Notes under the pieces: model-generated
Seen by the model: only the letters and a program-made list of their open reading frames with translations
Told to the model about the DNA's origin: nothing
The model's database searches: none
Program-made: the position numbers and the translations under genes
Shown: positions 1 to 7,865 of the stretch, piece after piece
Layout of the letters: each line of letters begins with the position of its first letter
Position numbering within the stretch: the first letter of the stretch is position 1
Assembly: GCA_910592005.1 (NCBI GenBank)
Contig: CAJVPP010002158.1
Coordinates: 1 to 16,057, forward strand
Length of the DNA stretch: 16,057 nucleotides
DNA from: Funneliformis mosseae
Lineage: Eukaryota > Glomeromycota > Glomeromycetes > Glomerales > Glomeraceae
Direction of reading: 5' to 3'

Positions 1-433
1 CGATTTCAATCAAAATTCTTATGTTTTTTTGCCCATTGCAACCTTTTCTTTTGATAGTCTTTTTTAAGCAAAGGTTTAAAAATTTCATTACTAAACTTTC
101 CTCTAGACTTACGAAGATGTCACCTTACTGTTTCTACACTAAGCCCAACACCTCTTTCTTTCATTTTTTCTTATATTTAAATGGCTGTTATATTATATTC
201 TTTCTCTGCCATCTTTACAATCTTGTCATCTTATTTTGTGAATATTACACAAGGCTACCCTGGTCTTTCTGAAATACTTAGGTCCCAATTTTCATGATAT
301 CTTTTAATCTAATAAATAGCTGTAGACTTACTACAATATACCTGTTTAGCAATAAATCCAAACTAAACTTTGGACCAGCTAGGTGCTCACGTAAAAAGAT
401 AATTTTATATTATTTTTCTAAAGAAAGTTCCAT
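1..433 (-). pseudogene. Tc1/mariner-like transposase, N-terminal half, decayed
   Basis: Read on the minus strand from an ATG at 433-431, with one frame change near 365, the translation gives a paired helix-turn-helix DNA-binding region. Recognisable pieces are REHLAGPKFS, FIAKQVYCSKSTAIY, IKRYHENWDLSISERPG, KMKERGVGLSVETVR, HLRKSRGKFS and KKRLQWAKKHKNFD. The block ending LQWAKKHKNFD is typical of Tc1-family transposases just before the first catalytic Asp, which lies off the window. About seven stops interrupt it. Most stand where the family has Trp (IYW), Gln (TKQ, AIQIQ) or Arg (VRRH), i.e. TGG, CAA or CGA changed by one transition. It cannot encode active enzyme. The plus-strand ORF at 21-272 is a shadow of this relic. 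Confidence 0.7.
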
Positions 434-439
434 TTTTCA

Positions 440-604
440 AGCAAAAGTTTGATGATCATCTAAATTTTTTTTTTGTATCATTGTCACTTATAAATTTACA
501 GGTGATCATATATTGTATTACATTATATTTCTGGAAAATTTAAGGGATAATTATATAATAATTTTGGATGATCTCAGGCGATCAGATACTTATGACTACT
601 ACTG
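440..604. repeat. Putative terminal inverted repeat of the Tc1-like element
   Basis: This is non-coding sequence between the transposase start and the TA at 605-606. Its outer end (minus-strand sense CAGTAGTAGTCATAAGTATC) has the CAGT terminus expected of Tc1 elements. A weakly similar string occurs at about 1878-1902 (acttatgattattacagtgta), which may be an eroded related end or chance. The partner repeat is outside the window, so its inverted-repeat status is inferred. Confidence 0.45.
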
Positions 605-2695
605 TATATAGTATAATTAGAAATAATATTATTATTTAGATAATATGATGTGATAAACCAGTAAGAATGAAAATTTATTAGTGTTTAAAGCTGACATGAA
701 GATTAATAACTTGTTGTAAGTATCTATATTGATATTTCTTTTTGATAAATTGTTATATTGAAATAAGAATAGGATATCTATCATAAATGAAAAATATTTG
801 GAGATAACTATAATGTTATAATGTAGAGCAGAAGATACTATAGTTGCTTTTGCAAGTTTGTTTACTTTATTATTAAAATAGTTATCTGAGTGTATTTTAA
901 CTTTAATTAAAGAAATATTAAGGTTATTAGCTGTGATTAGTTCAAAAAGACAAGATCAATATACAAAGTTGTTGATTTTCAAAAAGGGTCTAATAGTTGG
1001 AGATTATTTTAAAAGAAAGTTGTATTTGTTAAATTGTGATAATATTAAAATGAATAAATTTATTTTAGATAGTTGCAATACTTAAGATACTAGAATCTTT
1101 ACTAGTAATTATATATATATTAGAATTACTAGGTAGTTTAATGCTATTATTCAGACCTTTGAGGTTGTGATTAAATATTCTAACTAGAATCTGTCTATTT
1201 AATACTGATCTAAGATTTTGCTATTTAGATGATACCTCTAAGGGTGAATCTCTAAAGCTTCTAAACCTTAGAATCACTGTTAAATTTGAATAGAGAGATC
1301 ACTTTCAGCTATAGATACTTACTTTACTTTTTACTTAAACTTACTAATACTATATCTAGATCACTATTATCTCTGCATAATATTAGAATATTTTTTACAC
1401 ATGATCAGGAAGGTTTAGATATTATCATCCTTATAGAATCTCAGAAAGATAGATAGCTGTTATACCTATATCATCAAATTCATCTGAAAATTAAATTCAG
1501 CCTCTAATTCTAGTAATAGTTCAATTGGATAGTACTACAGTAGTGTAATGCAGCCTATTATTATCATAGCCATTTGAAGATAGTATCTAATTTACTAATT
1601 ACTGGTTAACTACTTCCTTATTTTTTGTAAAAGCCCTAATTTTTAAGACGTAAGATAGTATTCTTTACAGATCTATTAGCGAAGGCCAAGTTTCTGTCAA
1701 TCTCTAGCTTCATATGTATTCACATATTCTTAAAAACCTAGTATTTAAGTATAATCAATATCAATCAATAGATAAATTGACTAGTTATAAATACATATTA
1801 GTATATAAATCCACATATTCAATTATATATGAAATTCTTAAGAAAATTATCTAATTTTATATCTCAACTGAGACCAGAACTTATGATTATTACAGTGTAA
1901 TTCATAATAAGAGCTCAGTTATTACTAACTTAACTAGAATTGTTAATCCTTTATTAAAATGAATAAATTGCAAATGAATTTTTTATATAAAACTCTACAA
2001 ATAGAATTTGAAATAATGAACTTGATTAATATTTTATTTAAAAAATAATCAATATAATTTAATATTTATATTATATTATATAATAAAATTTTAAAATAAA
2101 AATAACTTATTATTTAATGATAAAATATAAATCCTTTTATTAAAATAAATCAAATAATAAAATAATTATATTTTAAATAAATATAATATTTTATTATTTA
2201 TTAATATTAAAATATTTATTAAAATAAAAAAATAAATTTTTTTTGATATAGTATAATAATTTTCTTAAAAATATTTATTTCTTAACCAATTATTTTTATT
2301 ACATAAAATAAATCATATGATTTAAAATTATAAAAATAGATTGCTTTAACATTAAGTTTCAAATTTTGTTTATCATATTATGCAAAAATAGAAATAATCT
2401 CAAAGTCCTTTTTTCTTAACAAACCTCTCATATCTGCTGGTAACATGTGAAGTCAATCTTATTGCATCACAAAGATTGATAAATGATCAACACTATTAAC
2501 ATTATTAGCATTTTTAACTTAGTTAACATTTTTATTTTATTTATTTTATTCTTATATTTTATTATTATTATTTATTATATTATTATCATAATTAAATTAT
2601 AAACTAGAAAATGGGAACTGTTATGAATTTGGAGCGTTTATTACTATAATGAGAAAATTTTTTAATTAATTTTAACAATAAAATGTTTAATAATA
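605..2695. other. A+T-rich intergenic stretch, no gene supported
   Basis: Stops are frequent in all frames and no family was recognised. Around 940-1060 (plus) a short stretch reading IFKKGLIVGDYF recalls the start of a transposase helix-turn-helix. Around 1200-1560 (minus) there are semi-open frames with stops at possible Gln positions, but two frames look equally good, so neither is called. The part from about 1975 to 2360 is almost pure A+T. Confidence 0.5.
1975..2360. repeat. Extreme A+T low-complexity tract
   Basis: This is nearly continuous A/T with recurring ATTTATTA, AATAAAAT and TTAAAATA words and only a few isolated G or C residues. There is no exact tandem unit. It separates the Tc1 relic side from the PIF1 relic side and carries no sign of coding. 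Confidence 0.6.
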
Positions 2696-3160
2696 CTAGT
2701 CAACGGTTCAATAGAAATCGTCTAAAACATAATTTTTCAAGAAGATCAAGGATCGCCTTCCCTTCCCATAGCAGTTCTGATCTCTTTCGATAATTACAAA
2801 GGTCTTACAATTGCTAGTATAGAGGATGAAAGAGTTGTACCAATTCTACCAATTTAACGTACCTGGAATGGTAAATCCGGAGTTTCTTATTTATGTTTAA
2901 AATTTCTGTTCGTCTTGTGTAGACAATTATAGTTCATAAAAGTCAAGGTCTCACGTTACAAAATGCTATAATTGATCTTAGGAATAAAGAATTTGCTGCA
3001 GGTCTTTCTTTGTGGCAATCTCATGAGTACGTATACTTGAAGATCTACTTATTAACCATTTAATTTTGAAAGACTTCAGCGTATTAAAGAGTGTAAAAGA
3101 CTATAAAAATAGTTAGATGAAGAAAAACACTTAGTTTCTATGATACCTGAAAACTAAGAA
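2696..3160 (+). pseudogene. PIF1-like DNA helicase, C-terminal relic (possibly Helitron-derived)
   Basis: Three plus-strand frames in succession give the C-terminal helicase region of a PIF1/RecD-like superfamily 1 protein. First, LVNGSI then SPSLPIAVLISFDNYKG and ERVVPILPI-stop-RTWNGKSG (about 2696-2880). Second, a shifted frame with RLV-stop-TIIVHKSQGLTLQ and NKEFAAGLS (about 2895-3010). Third, FVAIS-stop-VRILEDLL (about 3009-3050), then FERLQRIKECKRL and LDEEKHLVSMI (3065-3150). HKSQGLTL and the FVAISRVR-type block are hallmarks of the family. The stop after ILPI replaces Gln, the one after RLV replaces Trp and the one after FVAIS replaces Arg. At least three frameshifts are present. The N-terminal Walker motifs are missing. 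In fungi such fragments come from host PIF1 paralogues or Helitron helicases; no Rep domain or Helitron end was found here. Confidence 0.75.
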
Positions 3161-4188
3161 CTCAAAATTCCATTATAATAAAATAAATATAAAATAATTT
3201 TTTTTTATTTTTTTTTCTATAATTTCTCTCACTCTCGTAATACTGTATATAATACTTGTAATACTTTATTTTGTTTAACGTCATCTTGTTTATTTATAAA
3301 TATAGTACAAAATCATGATGTAACGTGTGCGGACAACTGAATATTAGCACATGATTCTATTTGTGATCATTTTTCGTAAACATATATAGTCCTTCGCTAT
3401 GCTCTGAACAATTATTTTTTATATTTACTTTAACATTATAAAATAGTTTAGTGTTAAATAGTAATTTCTTATAATTGTATTTTTGTATAAATAAGTTAGA
3501 AATTGTCCTTGAAAAAAGGTAGAGATAACAGTAACAACCTAATAATTCAAGTTAAAAACTTTGAATTCAAGGTTAAAAATTGCTAAGAATACAAATCTCT
3601 ACAATAAAAAAATCTCTTTCTAAACTACATATATTAAAAATCCTTTAATGTGTTAATGTGTTTATTGTTATTATAAAGTGTTAAAGTTATTTACTTATCT
3701 AAAGTATAAACTTAAGGTTGATTGTGATAGGATTTATTCTATAGTAATTTAGTAGTTTCTTATATATTACTCCTTATTATTAGGTCATTGTTTAACAGAC
3801 TGAGCATAAGGTTAATATTACCAAATATGACATATTTATCATTTTTATTATTATTATTATTATTATTTTTAATATATATATTATTTATATTATTTTTAAC
3901 ATATCTATCATAATTATTATTTATTTCATATTTAATATAATTAGCATATTTGTTAGCTCTGTTATGATTATCAATAGATTCATTACTATCATAAATTTTC
4001 TTTAATTATAATTTTCTTATATAAAGGACATAAAAATGCCTTAGAAAAGAAACAAATTTTAGCATTGTATTCAATATACATTTAATAATAATAATAAATA
4101 ATATTAATATTTACAATTATAAAACTTGTAATTTTATTCTTATTAACTAAATGAATTTCCTAACTAATATTATATTAATTTAATTAGA
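3161..4188. other. A+T-rich intergenic stretch with a trinucleotide tract
   Basis: No protein family is recognisable. A minus-strand frame at about 3763-3998 is open for about 80 codons, but it is dominated by Asn/Ile/Lys from an AAT repeat and lacks an upstream start, so it is not called. The remainder is low-complexity A+T. Confidence 0.5.
3843..3869. repeat. (ATT)n microsatellite
   Basis: About eight uninterrupted ATT units follow a short T-run (ttattattattattattatt). On the minus strand the tract reads as poly-Asn. Confidence 0.85.
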
Positions 4189-4860
4189 TCTAAATTATAG
4201 CTATTGTCTTTCTAACTTCAAATCATAATTAACTTATTCAACAAACAAATTCATGTTAATATTGCCTCTCTAACAAAATATATGAGCTTTTTTATTTTTT
4301 ATACCTTATAAACTTATTCTTGGTAGTATCAAGTAAAAATCTGAATAATATTTCTTAGCAACCTCTTGAGATATAAATATTTTAACTTCTAATTTTGATG
4401 GTGTAATTGTAATACATTTTCTAATTTATTTTGCTTTAATTTGTAAGCTTTAATATCAATCTTTTTGTTGAGTTTACTATGAAAATAAGTTAGAGTTTAT
4501 TTAGTATAGCAGATAACTTCTTCAGTATTATTACTAAAGAGATCATAATTAATGATTTCTCATAAATTCTTTAATAACTTTATCAAATAGTAACCTATAC
4601 CTTAAAAAAAGATACTTTATTTCCTTCTTCTAAAGTCAGATAAGTAATTTTTACATATTAGTTTTTGTAGTTTATGAAATCGCAGTTGTCATATCTATAA
4701 ATAATGAATTTATTAGTATTTTTAAAGTATTAACAATTTGATTCGTTATTACTAATATATTTAGTCTTTTTATAATTAACCAATAAAAAACTTCAGAAGC
4801 ATTTGTTTTATCTTTAAATGCTTCAGGTTTTCCTAAAATCAAAATTTATTATGACCTGAA
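4189..4860 (-). pseudogene. Decayed unrecognised protein-coding stretch
   Basis: Reading the minus strand and tolerating stops gives protein-like sequence that hops frame twice. Segment 1 (about 4800-4605) contains LLVNYKKTKYISNNES, KNTNKFIIYRYDNCDFINYK and YVKITYLTLEEGNKVSFFK. Segment 2 (about 4600-4389) contains GIGYYLIKLLKNL, EIINYDLFSNNTEEVICYTK and TLTYFHSKLNKKIDIKAY. Segment 3 (about 4430-4190) contains ITPSKLEVKIFISQEVAKK, YYSDFYLILPRISL, GIKNKKAHIFC and VNYDLKLERQ. Stops inside the segments sit where Gln or Trp would fit. The shift between segments 1 and 2 could be one lost G in an AAGG run near 4601. I do not recognise the family. The match between semi-open frames and stop type suggests an old gene, but it could be a biased accident of composition. 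Confidence 0.4.
4796..4824. repeat. 9-bp stem, 11-nt loop hairpin
   Basis: GAAGCATTT (4796-4804) and AAATGCTTC (4816-4824) are perfect inverted copies. The hairpin lies in the decayed stretch above, has no T-run after it and no obvious role. Confidence 0.6.
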
Positions 4861-4958
4861 GACTAAAACTTAAAAACAATAATAAATTTAAGATAACTTA
4901 ATTTTTGTTGGAATTTTGGTTAACTTCTTCATTTTTATCCCTTAAACTGTAAAGGTTC

Positions 4959-4976
4959 GCAGGCAAATTTGCCTGC
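4959..4976. repeat. Perfect 18-bp palindrome
   Basis: GCAGGCAAATTTGCCTGC is a perfect palindrome with GC-rich arms, rare in this A+T-rich setting. It stands between the unknown relic and the 5093-5440 ORF. It could be a dimeric protein-binding site or a leftover repeat end; nothing in the sequence decides. Confidence 0.7.
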
Positions 4977-5092
4977 TTATTTACTATAAATTCTCTTCTG
5001 ATTTACTTTTATGAAAAATTAAAATTTTTATAAATTTTTTTTTTAAATTAATTTTATAAATATATATAATAGATCATTGTTATTATTATTAT

Positions 5093-5440
5093 TTAGCATA
5101 TGCATTGTAAGAATAAAAAACCTGAAAATGGACTAATGAATTTGTGACTTTTATTAGGAGAAGTAACTTTCAGAATGCCTTCATTAGTTTCCGTAGAATT
5201 AGCTTGAAAAGTATAAAATGTAGAAATAAGTTTTATAGCATCTTTTTCTTTATTACAATCACAATTACAATTATGATCATCAGAATATTTAAAATAGGTG
5301 TTTAATGTGTTAATATATACATGATATTGATCAGTGTCTAAAAGTATTATACATAAATTTATTAATAAAAATATGCTAAAATACGCTAAAATATGATTAT
5401 AATATATTTCTACACCTGACTGCAATAAACAAATAATCAT
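5093..5440 (-). CDS. Hypothetical 115-aa ORF or exon, unrecognised
   Basis: A minus-strand ORF from ATG at 5440 to TAA at 5093 has no internal stop, in contrast to everything around it. With about 9% of random codons being stops at this base composition, 115 clean codons are unlikely by chance, though not excluded. Residues about 16-34 (ILAYFSIFLLINLCIILL) are hydrophobic enough for a membrane segment or signal anchor. They are followed by a polar part with a Cys/Asp cluster (DDHNCNCDCNKEKD, about 54-67) and a Ser/Thr/Asn-rich tail. Alternatively the 5' part may be intronic: TTTTAG acceptor-like sites sit just before DTDQYHVY, and the downstream part would then be an exon. It follows the decayed spliced gene but is in another frame. 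No function is proposed. Confidence 0.35.
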   Translation of the reverse strand: MIICLLQSGVEIYYNHILAYFSIFLLINLCIILLDTDQYHVYINTLNTYFKYSDDHNCNCDCNKEKDAIKLISTFYTFQANSTETNEGILKVTSPNKSHKFISPFSGFLFLQCIC

Positions 5441-5519
5441 GATTATTCATCCAAAAATGGATTTATATAAGAAAAAGAAAAAAAAAGTACTACATAACAC
5501 TATGATGCATAATCTTAGT

Positions 5520-5612
5520 TATTATCACTGAAATAATCATTATCATTATAATGGTTATCATTATCATCATTATTATAGTAATCATCATTATATAGATTAC
5601 TATGCATCGATG
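5520..5612. repeat. Imperfect ATC/ATT trinucleotide tract
   Basis: This is a run of ATT, ATC and ATA triplets. In the minus-strand frame of the decayed gene it encodes an Asn/Asp/Tyr-rich tail (NDDYYNNDDNDNHYNDND), so it is probably a coding repeat of that relic rather than a free microsatellite. Confidence 0.6.
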
Positions 5613-6742
5613 CTTTATTATTAGACAATAATTATAATTTTCAGAGCTCTGAATAAATTATTTTAATATTAGTAAGTTAATTAGTTTCAAAAATACTAAA
5701 CGCTTAAATATTTATTACTTTCGCATCTATTAAATTTTCAGTCCAAGATTTGATAATATCTGAATTGATTTTTATCAAAAGGTAATTCTCGTCGAATATA
5801 ACCTCTAATACTGATTGAGTCCAAATAGCATTTATTTGTATATACTCTTTTTAGAATGTGAAAATAGATTTAATGATTAATATGATGTAAGTATTAGATG
5901 ATGGATCATCTGGATTGTTCAGCATATACAAATTCTCGTAAACTTTTCTAACACTTTCACTCCCTTTTCACATTCTCATCTACTTCTTGCTAAAACTATC
6001 TCTATAAGGCTTTATTCTGTTAATTCCAAAAGTGCTCTATAGACTTTTCTTTAATCTTCTTACATAATACCCTTTCTTTACATGATTTGCATTAAGAAGC
6101 TAATATATTAAAAATGTTAATAAATTAATAAAGTTATCAACTGATAAGATTATATTGTATAAAATAAATATTATTTACACTTGAACATAATTTTTCATTC
6201 TATAATTGAATGAATGAAATACCTCTATAACGTAACATCTGAGGTTGTTTAGCAGAATCTTTATTATTTCTAACTTATCTTTAAGATGCATTTTTATTTG
6301 TATGTCATTTATTTGTTAATATTCATGAAATAGTTCATAAACAAGTTTTTTGATTGCATTTTATAATACAAGTAATTATATAGTACCAAAACAATATAAA
6401 GAAATAATATAAATTATATTTATTTGATAAAATTCTTCTGACTTTATCCCTTTATTTTTACTTTTGCCTTTGCTATCTTTCACTTCAACTTCAATCAGAG
6501 TATCTAAATTTTTCAATCTTGACATTATTTTCACAATCTGATCCTTTTGTTTATTTATTATAACTTCTAGTTTTTCTTGATGTTCTATCATTAAATTAAG
6601 TTTTGATAAGTTACTTTGACCAATTTTAATTAATTTAATCAATTCATGCAAATCATTAGCTGCTAGTAAATTATCATTAACGTTAAATCATTTATAAATA
6701 GCAATAAATACTAGTATAGATTTTATCTAACCTTGATTAGAC

Positions 6743-6841
6743 ATCGCTTTGAATGCTGTTATCACTTTGGATGCCATTACTATTGATGATACTATTACTT
6801 TGAATGCCATTGCTGTTGATAATGCCATCACTTTGGATGCC
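6743..6841 (-). repeat. Three 33-bp tandem repeats inside exon 3
   Basis: In one frame the units read GIQSDGIINSN, GIQSNSIINSN and GIQSDNSIQSD. In the neighbouring frame, which joins correctly to exon 4 through the phase-1 intron, the same DNA reads as MASKV/MAFKV/TAFKAM-type repeats matching the MAFKA motif just upstream in exon 3. The second frame is therefore more likely the ancestral one. The GIQSD reading results from a one-base shift near 6845-6850. Confidence 0.65.
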
Positions 6842-7483
6842 GTTGCCATTGATACTGGCTTTGAATGCCATTACCTTGAATGCTGTCACAGCTTTAGATG
6901 CTATTTTGTCAGATAATATATCTTTACATGTTGTTATTTTAATAACATAAAAAGGAGGAGTTATCACCACTGAAGGAATAATAGGAAATGATAAAGATAT
7001 TATTAGTAATTCGCTTGTTACCTAATATTAAAACATAAATATATTTAAATAAGAAATAAAATAATAATAATAAATAATATAAAATACAATAAATATTACT
7101 TGAGTAACAGTATCTTCATCTTTATTACTAAACAAATTTAACCTCTTAATTTTTGTCTTTTTTGGTATTGAGATTATGTTGATATCTATTAATAATGGTG
7201 TATTTTTTAGGCATTTGACTAAATTTAAATAATATAAGAATTTTCATACCAATTTGTTCAGTAATCTAAAAAATAATGTTATTATTATATAAGTAAACTT
7301 AAATAATTACTATGATTTATAAACGATACATGATAAAATTAAAATAATAGTTAATTACCTTTTCTTTCACATTCACTGATCTTGTTCTTGAACGCTTCAA
7401 AGCATTGAAATTCAGATTAAATTAATTTTATTTTTGTCATCATTTATTGTTAAATTCACATAAAAAAAAATATATGTTGATTA

Positions 7484-7598
7484 TATAGTGGCCCATAAAA
7501 CAAACGCAAGTTTGATTGGTTACCTTTAAACAGCTATAACTCATCAACCACAAATGCTAGAAACATGATCTTATACTTGTTTTAAAGCCCAAATCTTG
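7484..7598. mobile_element. Fragment resembling a Tc1/mariner long terminal repeat, interrupted by the LINE
   Basis: TA at 7484-7485 is followed by TAGTGGCCCATAAAAC, close to the CAGTGGCC-type ends of Tc1 elements with one C-to-T change. Then comes a non-coding stretch with TATAACTCATCAACCACAAA and CTAGAAACATGATC, a layout common in long Tc1-type inverted repeats. The fragment runs straight into the LINE-1 target-site duplication. The rest of the element should lie beyond LINE-2, outside the window. Assignment is by resemblance only. Confidence 0.4.
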
Positions 7599-7615
7599 AA
7601 TTATATCCTGGCAAA
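7599..7615. repeat. Target-site duplication of LINE-1, left copy
   Basis: AATTATATCCTGGCAAA directly precedes the 13-T tract (poly(A) tail read from the other strand). It matches 15147-15163 at 16 of 17 positions, and the two elements' 3' ends start right after each copy. Confidence 0.8.
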
Positions 7616-7865
7616 TTTTTTTTTTTTTGAAGTGCGGCAGTTTTGCATAATCTTTATTAAATTTATAAAGTACTAGGTAAATATAATAAAACAGAAAATA
7701 CAAAAATATCTATAAATTAATTTAGACTAAACTACTTTATCAATACCAACCTTGCACTTTACCGAACTAAACTATAACAGAAGAGAAAAGAAAAGAAAAC
7801 CTAACTAAACTAAACTATTGTACAGTTATCAAACGTCTGGAAGAAAGGGCGTGATTACTGCCGTT
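7616..7865 (-). other. LINE-1 3' UTR with poly(A) signal and tail
   Basis: From the ORF2 stop at 7866 to the tail. AATAAA lies at 7658-7653 (minus), 25 nt before the poly(A) start at 7628. A run of TTTTC pentamers (about 7782-7800) sits mid-UTR. The UTR aligns along its whole length with 15192-15430 of LINE-2 and is far more similar than the adjoining coding DNA. Confidence 0.8.

Larger units (their letters stand above)
1..604 (-). mobile_element. Degenerate Tc1/mariner-like DNA transposon, one end (cut by window edge)
   Basis: The minus strand carries the N-terminal half of a Tc1-type transposase (1-433). Behind it lies a non-coding end (about 440-604) that finishes ...ACTACTACTG followed by TA at 605-606. 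Read inward on the minus strand, the end begins CAGTAGTAGTCATAAG. A CAGT terminus next to a TA dinucleotide is the usual Tc1/mariner boundary. Two motifs of the form TGATCRCCTG sit inside this end (near 503 and 579) and could be internal transposase-binding repeats; that is inference. The catalytic part and the other inverted repeat lie beyond base 1, so the boundary rests on one end only. Confidence 0.55.
5470..7440 (-). pseudogene. Decayed multi-exon gene, coiled-coil protein of unknown function
   Basis: This is a minus-strand reading with canonical short introns. Exon 1 (7440-7359) starts ATG and gives SEFQCFEAFKNKISECERK after a stop at a probable Gln. Intron 1 is 7358-7266. Exon 2 (7265-7100) includes CLKNTPLLIDINIIS and RLNLFSNKDEDTVTQ. 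Intron 2 is 7099-7022. Exon 3 (7021-6732) has SELLIISLSFPIIPS, CKDILSDKIASKAVTAFK, then a one-base shift and KVITAFKAMSNQ. Intron 3 is 6731-6663 and splices in phase 1. Exon 4 (6662-6181) carries a likely coiled coil (LHELIKLIKIGQ, MIEHQEKLEVIINKQKDQIV) and a basic patch KGKSKNKG. Intron 4 is 6180-6100. Exon 5 (6099 to about 5470) has RRLKKSL, STFGINRIKPYRDSFSKK, NPDDPSSNTYIIL, AIWTQSVLEVIFDENYLLIK and an Asn/Asp-rich tail. From 6662 to 5470 one frame holds about 370 exonic codons with about 13 stops, against about 33 expected by chance, all at possible Gln or Trp sites. The family is not recognised; exon 1/2 phase needs one indel. Confidence 0.6.

Noticed and set aside
21..272. Plus-strand 83-codon ORF
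   Set aside because: It is antisense to the Tc1-type transposase relic, whose family motifs are clear on the minus strand.
940..1060. Second transposase helix-turn-helix (IFKKGLIVGDYF)
   Set aside because: Only a dozen residues resemble the family and nothing follows in frame.
1200..1620. Decayed coding stretch
   Set aside because: Competing frames on both strands look equally plausible, so no single reading is supported.
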